DNA of 55,526 nt from Acidobacteriota bacterium (GTDB lineage: Bacteria > Acidobacteriota > Terriglobia > Terriglobales > Acidobacteriaceae), in NCBI GenBank assembly GCA_013285705.1, contig JABDHA010000016.1, forward strand, positions 1-55,526, read 5' to 3'. The notes under the pieces were generated by a model that did not search any database, was not told the DNA's origin, and worked only from the letters and a program-made list of their open reading frames with translations. This document shows, one piece after another, positions 17,362 through 27,738 of the stretch; position 1 is the first letter of the stretch, and each line of letters begins with the position of its first letter. The translations under genes were made by a program, and so were the position numbers.

Positions 17362-18228
17362 TCAAGCCTGATAACCCATTCCCGCCAGCACGCCGCGCAT
17401 ATAGGCGAAGCTCTTGGTCACGCCCGGCATCGGGTCATCGCCGTGCACTTCGTATTCGAGGTCGACATAGCCCTTGTACTTGATGGCAATCAGCGTCTCA
17501 AAGATACCCCGAATCGGCATGATGCCATCACCCACTGCAACCTGACTCTCTTTGCTGTTGAAGTCGGTGAGGTCCTTCATATGCATGTCGAAAAGGCGTG
17601 GACCGACCTCTTTAATAGCTGCGACAACATCGGTGCCGGCGCGCTCGCAGTGGCCCACATCGATGCAGCAGCCAATGCGCGGATCCATGCCCTTCACGGC
17701 CTTCAACACATCAAGAGGCGACGGCCATATCTTGTCTTCCGGTCCATGGTTATGAATGGCGATCTTGATGTCGTACTCCTTCACAAATTTCTCGATGCGA
17801 GGAAGCGTCGCCGGCGATGGATCCCCCGCAACGATAACCTTCACCCCTGCGCGCTTGGCATAGTCAAACTTCGCCCGAATATCGTCGTCTTCATCTTTCT
17901 GGAAATACACCGTGCCAATCGCCGTCAGCTTAATGCCTGCAGCGGTGTAGTCGCTGATGGCCTGCTGCGTAGCATCAGGCGGCGTCATCGGCAGGTGGTC
18001 TTTTACATCTTTCGCATTCAGATTGGAGAGCTTCAACTCCTTCATGTACTCAATAACGTGTGCGCGATCGAAATTCCGGAAAGTATAGCTGGCCATCCCG
18101 AGTTGAATCGGTGAAGGCTGCGGAGGAGAAGACTGTTTGGCATAAGCAAACACTGGATAGGAAGAGGTGGAAGCCAAAGCGGCAGTCATGACGCCACTAC
18201 GAAGGAAGTCTCGGCGGGTTGCTGACAT
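17362..18228 (-). CDS. Tat-exported sugar-phosphate isomerase/epimerase-like TIM-barrel protein
   Basis: 288 residues. SATRRDFLRSGVMTAALAS is a twin-arginine signal. The rest is an AP-endonuclease-2/xylose-isomerase-like TIM barrel (IQLGMASYTFRNFD ... KIAIHNHGPED ... CCIDVGHCERAG ... MHMKDL ... VDLEYEV), with His, Glu and Asp residues placed as metal ligands. Exported members are common next to glycoside hydrolases and include 3-keto-glycoside and sugar epimerase activities. Which substrate it uses is unknown. It is convergent with GH95 and precedes GH1 on the same strand at a distance of ~200 bases. Confidence 0.82.
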   Translation of the reverse strand: MSATRRDFLRSGVMTAALASTSSYPVFAYAKQSSPPQPSPIQLGMASYTFRNFDRAHVIEYMKELKLSNLNAKDVKDHLPMTPPDATQQAISDYTAAGIKLTAIGTVYFQKDEDDDIRAKFDYAKRAGVKVIVAGDPSPATLPRIEKFVKEYDIKIAIHNHGPEDKIWPSPLDVLKAVKGMDPRIGCCIDVGHCERAGTDVVAAIKEVGPRLFDMHMKDLTDFNSKESQVAVGDGIMPIRGIFETLIAIKYKGYVDLEYEVHGDDPMPGVTKSFAYMRGVLAGMGYQA

Positions 18229-18422
18229 GATGGCCTCATCTTAATGTGCGCAATCGCTGCCTGTCTAAAAACAAAGTAGATTCGCACACGGTGGAACGCT
18301 CCGACGCACATCGAAACAAACAGCAACAGTGCCTTGAAAGCGAACAATGACGGGAACAACGGAATGTAACTCCCGCCATCGAAGCGTCTCGCTATTCGGT
18401 ATGCCACCCAAACAGCGTTAGC

Positions 18423-19964
18423 TTACACATCGAGACGATTCGCAGCAGCCACGCGCCCATACCAGAGGCCTGAGTCTTTCACCGTGCGCTTCTGATCGCG
18501 GAAATCTACATACGTAAGCCCATAACGCTGGCTGTAGCCATCTGCCCACTCAAAGTTATCGAGCAGGCTCCACGCATGAAACGCACCGACATTGGCGCCA
18601 TCGGCAATCGCACGCACCAACTCGGCGAGTTCCTCGCGGAAGAACTCGATACGCCGCGGATCTGGCACGCGTCCGTTCTCCTTTTCATACGGCGCATCCA
18701 GATAACTGCAACCGCTCTCGGTGATTTCAATGATGGGACGGTTGTACTCACGGGTAATCTGCATCACCAGGTCATAGATACCATGTGGCCATACCTCGAG
18801 ACCCCCATCGGTCAACGGCCCTTCAGTAGGCATCACGGCCCGAAAGCGCGTATAGGGATCGCGTCCACCAGCGGTATCTTCGATCTCGGTGCCGAAGCTG
18901 CCGTCGCTTCCTGGATGCGAGGCATCGCTGGCATCGGAGACGATGCGGCGCGTGTAGTAGTGAAAGCCAATCCAGTCGAGCGGCACTTTCATAATCTGGT
19001 CATCGCCCGGACGGAAGCCCATCGCCTCGTACGGTATCTCACCAACAAATGCTTTCGGGTATCGACCATGCATCGCCGTCTCAAGAAAATAGACATTGTT
19101 CATCGCGTGATAGCGCGCCGCAGCCGCGCGATCGGCGTCGCTGTCGGTCTTTGGATAAGCGGGCGCCATGCCATAAGCACTGCCCACTGTGGCCTTCGTA
19201 GATGCCGCCTTGATGGCACGAAAAGCCTCGCCCTGCGCAAGGTTGACGGTATGCGCCGCCTTCAGGAACTGCTGATAGTCAGCTTTACCAGGCGGAAAGA
19301 CGCCAACGCCGTAGCCAAGATATGTGAAAGACCACGGCATGTTAAACGGTGCCCATACCGTGATCCGATCACCCAGATTCTTGGCCAAAATTCCCGCGTA
19401 ATCGGCAAAAAAGCCGCCAAGATCGCGGTTGGGCCAGCCGCCGCGGTCCTCGAGCGCCTGCGGCAAATCCCAGTGATAGAGCGTACAAAATGGACGTATC
19501 TCTGCTTCGAGCAGCGCATCGACGAAACGCTTGTAATGATCCAGACCTTTCTGGTTCGGCGCGCCCGTTCCCGCAGGCTGAATGCGCGGCCATGAAATCG
19601 AGAAGCGATAACTCTTCATATGCAGGCGCTTCAGAATGGCAATGTCCTGCGGATAAAGATGGTACTGATCGCAAGCAACGTCGCCCGTAGCGCCGCCTCT
19701 GATCTTGCCTACCGTATGCGAAAAGCGGTCCCAGATGGACTCGCCTTTCCCATCTTCGTTCCATGCACCTTCCACCTGATACGAAGCCGTCGCCAGGCCC
19801 CACATAAATCCATCAGGGAAGCGCGCACGGCCGATCTCAGCAGGCATCACGGCACCGGGAACCTGTTCTAAGGGGACGGAAGCCTCGGCAGCAAATCCGC
19901 GACCCGCTAATAACGCGCTGCCGGCAGTAGCAAAGGAATGGCTGATGAACTGACGACGATCCAT
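18423..19964 (-). CDS. GH1 beta-glucosidase-like protein with altered acid/base site
   Basis: 513 residues. It starts MDRRQFISHSFATAGSALLAG, a Tat-like signal. GH1 motifs: FMWGLATASYQVEGAW, ESIWDRFSHT, TLYHWDLPQALEDRGGW and the C-terminal AWSLLDNFEWADGY. The usual acid/base motif N-E-P reads Asn208-Met209-Pro210 (ATG codon, 19340-19338), so the proton donor Glu is absent. The nucleophile motif I-T-E-N-G reads ITESG with Glu416 retained. Two base changes from GAG make a sequencing slip unlikely, and the rest of the frame is intact. It may be a transglycosidase-like enzyme, use another residue or an external base, or be a binding protein. Confidence 0.9.
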   Translation of the reverse strand: MDRRQFISHSFATAGSALLAGRGFAAEASVPLEQVPGAVMPAEIGRARFPDGFMWGLATASYQVEGAWNEDGKGESIWDRFSHTVGKIRGGATGDVACDQYHLYPQDIAILKRLHMKSYRFSISWPRIQPAGTGAPNQKGLDHYKRFVDALLEAEIRPFCTLYHWDLPQALEDRGGWPNRDLGGFFADYAGILAKNLGDRITVWAPFNMPWSFTYLGYGVGVFPPGKADYQQFLKAAHTVNLAQGEAFRAIKAASTKATVGSAYGMAPAYPKTDSDADRAAAARYHAMNNVYFLETAMHGRYPKAFVGEIPYEAMGFRPGDDQIMKVPLDWIGFHYYTRRIVSDASDASHPGSDGSFGTEIEDTAGGRDPYTRFRAVMPTEGPLTDGGLEVWPHGIYDLVMQITREYNRPIIEITESGCSYLDAPYEKENGRVPDPRRIEFFREELAELVRAIADGANVGAFHAWSLLDNFEWADGYSQRYGLTYVDFRDQKRTVKDSGLWYGRVAAANRLDV

Positions 19965-20031
19965 GAGGATGCCCGCTCCTTGACAGCCAACAAAATAGCA
20001 CTACCTCTAGGCTCTAGTAAAACGTTTGTCT

Positions 20032-20697
20032 TCAAATGCTCCTGGGAAAGCTCGGAGGAATCGGCATTAGCGACTGTCTCACCAGCGCGAGCACTCGTTG
20101 CGCCGCATCCTTTTCATTACCGCCGCTCTCCACCAGAACATCAAAGAACTCAAACGAGGTAAGCGCATAGAGGGTCGTGATCTTCCGCGCTCTATCCTCC
20201 GGATCATGAGCACTGCTTTCTCTACTCAGTCGATCGACAACGCGACCCGCAGACATTTGCCTGCGTCGGTTTCTCGCCTCCACCACTGCGCCGAATTCCG
20301 GATCGATCGCGGCAATGCCATGAATCCTCCGCATCAGCAATCGATCTTTTGCCCAGAAATCGGTAAACACCTCGACAAAGGCATCCAGCATCGATGCGCC
20401 ATCCGTTTGCTGCATCACATGGCGCATCCGCTCCATACCGCCTTCCATGGCAAGCTGATCGAAAAGAGCTTCGAGAACACCGGCTTTTGTGCCGAAGAGA
20501 TTGTGAACCGTCTGGCGTGTCACCCCGCTCTCGCCAGCCAGTCCATCCATCGTGAGACGGAAAAATCCGCTCGAGGCAAGTTGTTTTCTCGCGACCCCAA
20601 GAATCGTCATCTTCTTGTGGTCAGACAGCTCCAGCCGTTTTCCCAGCAGGTACGGTCGTTTGCAAGAGACAGCTTTTTTCTTCGCCACAATCCCCAT
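20032..20697 (-). CDS. TetR-family transcriptional regulator
   Basis: 221 residues. The N-terminal helix-turn-helix (about 28-75: ILGVARKQLASSGFFRLTMDGLAGESGVTRQTVHNLFGTKAGVLEAL split over two helices) is standard TetR. The C-terminal helical domain is unlike any I can name. It is divergent from a two-gene membrane unit at 20775, and the AT-rich gap between carries inverted repeats that overlap likely promoter elements. It probably represses itself and the membrane genes. Confidence 0.88.
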   Translation of the reverse strand: MGIVAKKKAVSCKRPYLLGKRLELSDHKKMTILGVARKQLASSGFFRLTMDGLAGESGVTRQTVHNLFGTKAGVLEALFDQLAMEGGMERMRHVMQQTDGASMLDAFVEVFTDFWAKDRLLMRRIHGIAAIDPEFGAVVEARNRRRQMSAGRVVDRLSRESSAHDPEDRARKITTLYALTSFEFFDVLVESGGNEKDAAQRVLALVRQSLMPIPPSFPRSI

Positions 20698-20705
20698 CGT
20701 ATCGG

Positions 20706-20748
20706 TTCAAATTAATTTGACAATATGTAAAATTAATTATAATTTGAA
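20706..20748. promoter_or_regulatory. TetR-type operator region with promoter
   Basis: TTCAAATTA (20706-20714) and TAATTTGAA (20740-20748) are a perfect 9-bp inverted pair; CAAATTAATTTG (20708-20719) is itself a perfect palindrome. TTGACA (20717-20722) and TATAAT (20738-20743) lie between them for the rightward genes, 15 bases apart. Binding of the adjacent TetR protein would block both directions. Confidence 0.55.
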
Positions 20749-20774
20749 TGTGTTGACTCAGAAAGTGAGTCCTT

Positions 20775-21485
20775 ATGGACGCACCTGCACCCGCACCACA
20801 GATTCAGTCTCAGAAGAGCCAGCCGCCATCTCTGTGGTTGAGCGCAGGGTTCTGGATCTGCACGCTGATCGCAGTTGTCGTAGTTGTGCGTCGTGTCGCG
20901 ACGCTGGCATTCCCGTCCTCCTCTGCACCACCGCAGGTGGCCGCGCTCGATACATGGTTCACCTCCCACGCACCACTCACGCTGGCGCATATCCTGATCG
21001 CGTTGCTCTTTGTGTGCGTAGCGCCTTTCGTCGTTTTTCCCAGATTCACAAAAGCTGCATGGCCGGAGAGCCTGATCTTCCCTCTTGGAGCAGCGGTCGG
21101 AATAACGGCTTACGCGATGAGCGTCTACTCCGTCGGCGGATGGGTCGAACGATCAGCCGTCCTGTTCTTCAATAGTCTTTTCCTCTACTCGTTGTTCCGC
21201 GGCTATCTGTACAGGCAGCGCGGTGAACCGTTGCTGAAACGACGCTGGCTGCTGCGAGCCATCGTCATCCTGCTCGGCATCGCCACTACGCGTCCGGTGA
21301 TGGGAGTTTTCTTTGCCACCAGCCGCCTCACTCACCTCACACCCAGCCAGTTCTTCGGCATCGCCTTCTGGATCGGATTTTCTATCAACACCATCGTCAT
21401 CGAGCTCTGGCTTCGCCTCCATGATCGTCAATTTGATGATCGTCAGCTTCAAGATCATCCATCCCAAATAGAAAGGACGGCCTGA
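20775..21485 (+). CDS. Integral membrane protein, DUF2306-like
   Basis: 236 residues with about six hydrophobic segments (LWLSAGFWICTLIAVVVVV, LTLAHILIALLFVCVAPFVVF, LIFPLGAAVGITAYAM, and three more). The AHILIALLFVCVAPF helix with a His in a membrane segment recalls DUF2306 proteins. Divergent from tetR and followed by a second membrane protein after 11 bases. Transported or sensed substrate unknown; it is a likely target of the TetR regulator. Confidence 0.65.
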   Translation: MDAPAPAPQIQSQKSQPPSLWLSAGFWICTLIAVVVVVRRVATLAFPSSSAPPQVAALDTWFTSHAPLTLAHILIALLFVCVAPFVVFPRFTKAAWPESLIFPLGAAVGITAYAMSVYSVGGWVERSAVLFFNSLFLYSLFRGYLYRQRGEPLLKRRWLLRAIVILLGIATTRPVMGVFFATSRLTHLTPSQFFGIAFWIGFSINTIVIELWLRLHDRQFDDRQLQDHPSQIERTA

Positions 21486-21496
21486 CCTCCGGGGCC

Positions 21497-22264
21497 ATGA
21501 TTGCACCCGGAAACATGTCTGCAAACGCTATGACTCCCCAAAACGCCATCGGCACATCGCTCCAGTACCATGCCGGCCCGTCTCTCGCACTTCTGGCAAT
21601 CCTGTATACATCGCTATTCATTGCCGGTCTGTATCCAGTCACCGTTTTCGCCGGGATGCCTAATTGGCCAGGGCCGTGGGAGCCGGCCAGCGTGATCGTG
21701 CAGTATTTTCAAACGCACGCCGCGCCGGTCCTGATCTGCATGTTTCTGCAGTTCGGAGCCATGATTTGCCTCGGGCTGTTCACGGCGGCCACAGTAAGCC
21801 GAATGCAGTTTCTTGGTGTGCGCGCCGCGGGAAGCTGGAATGCTCTCTTCGGCGGTTTTTTGACGGTCTTCAACGGTATCACCGCTGGACTCATCCTATG
21901 GACCATGATTCGTCCGGGAGTTATGCAGCTGCCGTCCATTCTGTTAGGCCTCTACTATCTTGCTTATGCTTTTGGCGGACCTGGATTTTCGATTCCGATG
22001 GGTCTGCTCATGGCAGGAGTATCGATCCCTGCGGCATTCATGAAACTCCTGCCTCGATGGATCATTATCCTCGGCCTGGTGCTCGCAATTGCAGGCGAGT
22101 TGAGCTGGTTTTATTTTGTCAGCCCCAAAGTGCTTTTCCTCATTCCCCTCACGAGGTTTCCCGGCTTTATCTGGCTCATCGCAGTTGGATTTGCTTTGCC
22201 CAAGGTTCGCCCGTCAACCATCGCAAGACCCGGTGAAGCATCTGCGGCAGTCGCTGCCGTGTGA
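21497..22264 (+). CDS. Integral membrane protein of unknown function
   Basis: 255 residues, about six to seven transmembrane helices (SLALLAILYTSLFIAGLY, APVLICMFLQFGAMICLG, GFLTVFNGITAGLILW, and others). The segment NALFGGFLTVFNGITAG and the Pro/Gly-rich middle resemble bacterial DUF4386-like proteins only faintly. An internal ATG at 21530 could also be used. It follows the preceding membrane gene by 11 bases, so both are probably controlled by the TetR protein. Confidence 0.65.
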   Translation: MIAPGNMSANAMTPQNAIGTSLQYHAGPSLALLAILYTSLFIAGLYPVTVFAGMPNWPGPWEPASVIVQYFQTHAAPVLICMFLQFGAMICLGLFTAATVSRMQFLGVRAAGSWNALFGGFLTVFNGITAGLILWTMIRPGVMQLPSILLGLYYLAYAFGGPGFSIPMGLLMAGVSIPAAFMKLLPRWIIILGLVLAIAGELSWFYFVSPKVLFLIPLTRFPGFIWLIAVGFALPKVRPSTIARPGEASAAVAAV

Positions 22265-22319
22265 AAACATTCCTCTCCCTCCGTTTGCCTCGTCGTGCAA
22301 ACAAGCGCACACTAACTGC

Positions 22320-23555
22320 ATGAAGCGTGTGCGTTACACCAAATATGAGGGTGGTCTGGCCGGCGAAATGAGCATGGAGGATCTCCTGAATGCGCTCTCC
22401 GATTACCTGCTCGATTCCGGTTTCCAGAATCCGTGGATGGAGTTCGGCGATCTCGACCACACCATGGACGCATTGCGCGATGCTCTCAAGCGGGCCCTTG
22501 AATCAGGCGAGCTGTTTGACGAAAACATGCAGCAGCAGATCGACGAGATGGCCGCCAATGGCGAAATGGACGAGTTGATCGAGCAACTCATCCAGCGCAT
22601 GGAGCAGGAGGACTATCTCTCGGTAAATCGCCCGCAGGACCCGTCACAAGCCTCATCGACCTCAGGCCAGATTGGCGAAAATGAGGGCGAGGTACGCTTT
22701 GAGGTCACCGATAAGAGCCTCGACTTTCTCGGCTTCAAGACCCTCCGCGACCTGCTTGGTTCGCTCGGCAAATCAAGCTATGGACGCCACGATACGCGCC
22801 ACTGGGCCACCGGCATTGAAGCCAGCGGCGCTTCACGGCCTTATGAATTCGGCGACACGCTCAATCTCGATACGGTGGCGACGCTCAGCTCGGCCATCGC
22901 GCGCGAAGGCATCTCACTGCCGCTCAACATGGAATACAGCGATCTGCAGGTGCATCAATGCGAGTATCAAAGCTCCTGCGCCACCGTCGTCATGCTCGAC
23001 TGCTCGCACTCTATGATTCTTTATGGCGAAGACCGCTTCACCCCAGCCAAGCGCGTTGCCATGGCGTTATCCCATCTCATCCGCACGCAATATCCAGGCG
23101 ATTCTCTCTCGCTTGTGCTCTTTCACGACTCGGCGGAAGAGATGCCAGTCTCGCAGCTGGCACGGGTAAAGGTCGGGCCATACTATACCAACACGCGTGA
23201 AGGCCTGCGCGTCGCGCAGCGCGTTCTCGACCGGCAGAAGAAGGATATGAAGCAGATCGTAATGATCACCGACGGCAAGCCCTCGGCGCTCACGCTTCCC
23301 GATGGACGCATCTACAAAAATGCCTTCGGTCTCGATCCGCTCGTCGTCAGCGAGACGCTCGAAGAGGTTTCCCATTGCAAGCGCAAGGGCATCATGATCA
23401 ACACCTTCATGCTGGCATCAGATTTCGGCCTCGTACAATTTGTGCAGCGCGTCACCCAGATGTGCCGCGGCAAAGCCTACTTCACCACCCCGCACAACCT
23501 GGGCGAATATCTGCTCATGGACTACATGCAGCGCAAAATGAAGACGATCCATTAA
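22320..23555 (+). CDS. von Willebrand factor type A domain protein
   Basis: 411 residues from ATG 22320; longer in-frame starts overlap the previous gene. The N-terminal 200 residues are acidic and helical ([14 protein letters not shown] ... [12 protein letters not shown]). The C-terminal vWA domain (about 220-405) has an intact metal site: DCSHSM (Asp-x-Ser-x-Ser) and ITDGKPS. Proteins of this kind normally work with a MoxR or magnesium-chelatase-like AAA ATPase; no such partner gene lies in the window. It may therefore act with a distant ATPase. Confidence 0.82.
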   Translation: MKRVRYTKYEGGLAGEMSMEDLLNALSDYLLDSGFQNPWMEFGDLDHTMDALRDALKRALESGELFDENMQQQIDEMAANGEMDELIEQLIQRMEQEDYLSVNRPQDPSQASSTSGQIGENEGEVRFEVTDKSLDFLGFKTLRDLLGSLGKSSYGRHDTRHWATGIEASGASRPYEFGDTLNLDTVATLSSAIAREGISLPLNMEYSDLQVHQCEYQSSCATVVMLDCSHSMILYGEDRFTPAKRVAMALSHLIRTQYPGDSLSLVLFHDSAEEMPVSQLARVKVGPYYTNTREGLRVAQRVLDRQKKDMKQIVMITDGKPSALTLPDGRIYKNAFGLDPLVVSETLEEVSHCKRKGIMINTFMLASDFGLVQFVQRVTQMCRGKAYFTTPHNLGEYLLMDYMQRKMKTIH

Positions 23556-23655
23556 GGCAGCAGCTGAAAAGCGAATCCTTCGGAGGTTAGCCTCCTTTTA
23601 GTCACCCACTTTGGCTGATCCGCCTGCCCACTGTGCAACGGCGAAAGCCTGCCTT

Positions 23656-24165
23656 TCAGTTCACCTGCAGGCCCGCACCATACCCCAGCCGTTGTTTCAA
23701 ACTTCCCGCCAGTTCCGCCACAGTCTTCAGCTTCGCCGACAGTTCCGGCGAGAGCGAGGGCTCGCTCAAAGCAAGCTGCGAATGCAGAATCAGTCCGGTG
23801 ACCGTATCGCGCAGATCGCTTTCCACCGCGACCGCAGCCGCGCGCATCGCCAGCGCCTGCTCCTGCTCCCGGCGGCTCAATACCGCGCGCACTTCGCGCA
23901 CCAGACGCGCTGTTCCGGAGATGGCGAAGTTGATCTGCAGAGGAACCGCGAGGCCCGCATGCTTCCATAACAGCTCCGCGCCTTCAGGATCGGACTCAGC
24001 CACCGCATCGTCTACCACAACAATGGTGTACTCATGACGCCGAAGCCGTGCCAGGCCTTCTTTGCGGTTGGCAACAATCTCAACAGAAAATCCAAGCTGG
24101 TTCGCCAGCACAGCGGCACAATTCTCCGCACCCAGAATCGAAGTAATCATCAACAGACTTTGCAT
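23656..24165 (-). CDS. Degenerate response-regulator receiver with helical tail
   Basis: 169 residues. The N-terminus resembles a receiver domain (VDDAVAES carries Asp52/Asp53 in the phospho-acceptor loop), but the usual acidic pair near residue 8 (here LLMITSILGAEN) and the late lysine are missing. The C-terminal helix SDLRDTVTGLILHSQLAL looks like a dimerisation helix of a histidine kinase without the catalytic His. It lies 50 bases after the NtrC-type gene stop on the same strand, in a likely kinase-regulator-receiver series. Probably a modulator, not a classic phosphorylated regulator. Confidence 0.7.
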   Translation of the reverse strand: MQSLLMITSILGAENCAAVLANQLGFSVEIVANRKEGLARLRRHEYTIVVVDDAVAESDPEGAELLWKHAGLAVPLQINFAISGTARLVREVRAVLSRREQEQALAMRAAAVAVESDLRDTVTGLILHSQLALSEPSLSPELSAKLKTVAELAGSLKQRLGYGAGLQVN

Positions 24166-24215
24166 CGCAATTTCCTCTCAGCTTTCTCTTCTAATCGGCA
24201 GAATTCGCAGACAGA

Positions 24216-25687
<1,472 letters not shown>

Positions 25688-25694
<7 letters not shown>

Positions 25695-26629
25695 TCTATG
25701 TTTGCCCTTTCCGTAAAGTCAGCAACAAAGCCGTTATTTGACCGTGTGCGGAAAATCAGAGGTAACTCCACCTCGAAGCGAGCGCCCCGCCCTGCAACCG
25801 AAATGGCCCGCACACATCCTCCCGCGCTCTCCGCCAGATGACGCACAATGCTCAATCCCAGTCCGCGGTGTGCGCTCGCCGAGTGCGCCGCATCATCTAA
25901 TCCTTTGGTCGTAAATCCAGCTTCAAAGAGATGCGGCATCTGTCTCTCCGGAACACCTGGCCCCGAATCCTGCACGCATAGCAGAACCGTACGCGGCGAT
26001 GTTGCCGATACTCTGCGACGATCCAAAAAATTGCCGCCGTCGCCCTGCTGCAAGGTGATGCGGATGCATCCGCCCTGCTGCATAGCTTCGGCGGCATTGC
26101 GCGTAATGTTGATGAGGATGCGAGTCAGACTTTCCTGCGACAGGCGAACACGCCCCGGACACGGCAGGGTTTCCACGTGAAGGTCGATCTTCTCGCCGGC
26201 CATCGTCGCCAGCGGTCCTTCCAGCCGGCGCACCGCTAGCGTCAGATCGTCGATATAAGCAGAAGCGCCAGACATCTTCACCGGTGGAGTCGCGCTAGCC
26301 GGCGACACTCCCGACTGAGACGGAAGGCCAAGCGCAGCCAGTTGCTCCACCAGCCCCGAGCTCGCGGCGGCAATTGCCTGCAGCTCCGCGGCATAATGCT
26401 GATGCCCTTCGGACAACACTCCCGGCTCAGCCAGCAGATCGCAATAAAGCCGCAAAGCGGCCACCACGTTGCGGGTATCATGCGCGATCGCGGCCAGCGG
26501 CTCCTTGCCTGTTGAATTCTTGCGCGTCGCATTCTTGCCCGCAATCAGCGCCTTGCCAAAGCTTTTAGGGGTGAAGGGCATGGTCCGCGCAGTCGAACGT
26601 CGTAGCTGAGCTTTCGCAGGTGTGGACAT
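25688..26629 (-). CDS. Sensor histidine kinase (soluble)
   Basis: About 313 residues from ATG 26629 (a TTG at 26653 is the alternative). The phosphoacceptor motif is LAAIAHDTRN (His50), followed by the N-box NITRNAAEA, DSGPG and RGLGLSIV boxes of the ATPase domain. No transmembrane or input domain is visible, so its signal is cytoplasmic or arrives through another protein. It is translationally coupled to the NtrC-type regulator. A 15-bp inverted repeat lies 18 bases before its start. Confidence 0.88.
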
Positions 26630-26646
26630 TGTGGCTTCTCTCGTTG

Positions 26647-26661
26647 ACAACAAAATGTTGT
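26647..26661. promoter_or_regulatory. Inverted repeat upstream of the histidine-kinase gene
   Basis: ACAACA-AAA-TGTTGT, perfect 6-bp arms. Immediately upstream of the kinase ATG (26629). May be an operator or leader hairpin; a second short palindrome (26677-26687) lies near by. Confidence 0.35.
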
Positions 26662-26950
26662 TGCAAGCTCTTAGTACACGTTACGTGCCAAAACCGGGTA
26701 ACTTACGGAAGTCATTGATTGCGTGTTACTTGCTCTGAATTCAAAGAATAGAGCCGCGTCCGGAATGGTGCTTCTGCTTTCCCGAAATGGAACAATTCAT
26801 CGCACGTGTCTAAGCATGCTCTTTAGCCTCTATCACTTACGTCGCAGTATCATTTCGGGAACTCCTTTCATGCATTCCCGATTCGGTCCCAGGCGCTACC
26901 CGGCCGCTGCAACCGGCACCCGTCCCCGGCAACTTGCTTACAATGAAGCG

Positions 26951-27697
26951 ATGCCAGACAAGTCAAACACCTTCTTCCGTTCCGCAGGTCGCGCCGCCGA
27001 CGCGCTACGCCCCATCCGCTTGACCCCTCATTACGTCGCCGTCGCGGAGGGTTCCGTCCTCATCGAGCTGGGAAACACGCGCGTACTCTGTAATGCCACC
27101 ATCGAACAGGGCGTACCGTCCTGGCTGCGCAACAGCGGCCGCGGCTGGGTCACCGCCGAATACGGCATGCTTCCCCGCGCCACGCTCACCCGTACCGCCC
27201 GCGAATCCGAACGCGGAAAGGTTGGAGGACGCACCCACGAGATCCAGCGCCTCATCGGTCGCTCCCTGCGCGCCGTCGTCGACATGAAGGAGCTGGGCGA
27301 GCGCACCATTATCCTCGACTGCGACGTGCTCCAGGCCGACGGAGGCACCCGCACCGCGGCCATCACCGGAGCCTGCGCCGCGCTCGGCATCGCGCTCAAC
27401 CGCATGGTCTCAACCGGAGCGCTGCCAAAGTCGCCGCTCCAGCAGCTGGTCGCCGCCACGAGCGTCGGCGTCGTCGAAGACACGGTACTGCTCGATCTCG
27501 CATACGAAGAAGATTCACAGGCCGAAGTCGACATGAACGTCGTCATGACCGAAGACAGCGGCCTCGTCGAAGTGCAGGCAACCGCCGAACGCACTCCATT
27601 CGCCCGCGACCGCATGCTGCAAATGATGGATTATGCGAGCAGCGGCATCGAGCAGCTGCTGGAAGCGCAACGCACGGTATTGAAAGATGCGAAGTAA
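26951..27697 (+). CDS. rph: Ribonuclease PH
   Basis: 248 residues from ATG 26951; upstream in-frame starts would add an unrelated N-terminus. RNase PH removes the last bases of tRNA 3' tails with phosphate. The family core is evident: [17 protein letters not shown] opening (here [14 protein letters not shown]), [49 protein letters not shown] and the C-terminal [20 protein letters not shown]. It is followed by the large permease gene 42 bases on, but the two are probably unrelated. Confidence 0.95.
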   Translation: MPDKSNTFFRSAGRAADALRPIRLTPHYVAVAEGSVLIELGNTRVLCNATIEQGVPSWLRNSGRGWVTAEYGMLPRATLTRTARESERGKVGGRTHEIQRLIGRSLRAVVDMKELGERTIILDCDVLQADGGTRTAAITGACAALGIALNRMVSTGALPKSPLQQLVAATSVGVVEDTVLLDLAYEEDSQAEVDMNVVMTEDSGLVEVQATAERTPFARDRMLQMMDYASSGIEQLLEAQRTVLKDAK

Positions 27698-27738
27698 CCG
27701 GGTGTAAGAAGCCCCGAGTCGAGCCCACGGCGAGGTGG

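Noticed and set aside
26677..26687. TGGCAC-like sequence near 26690 as a sigma-54 promoter for the kinase/NtrC genes
   Set aside because: The -12 GC element is not at the right distance from the GG; spacing does not fit.
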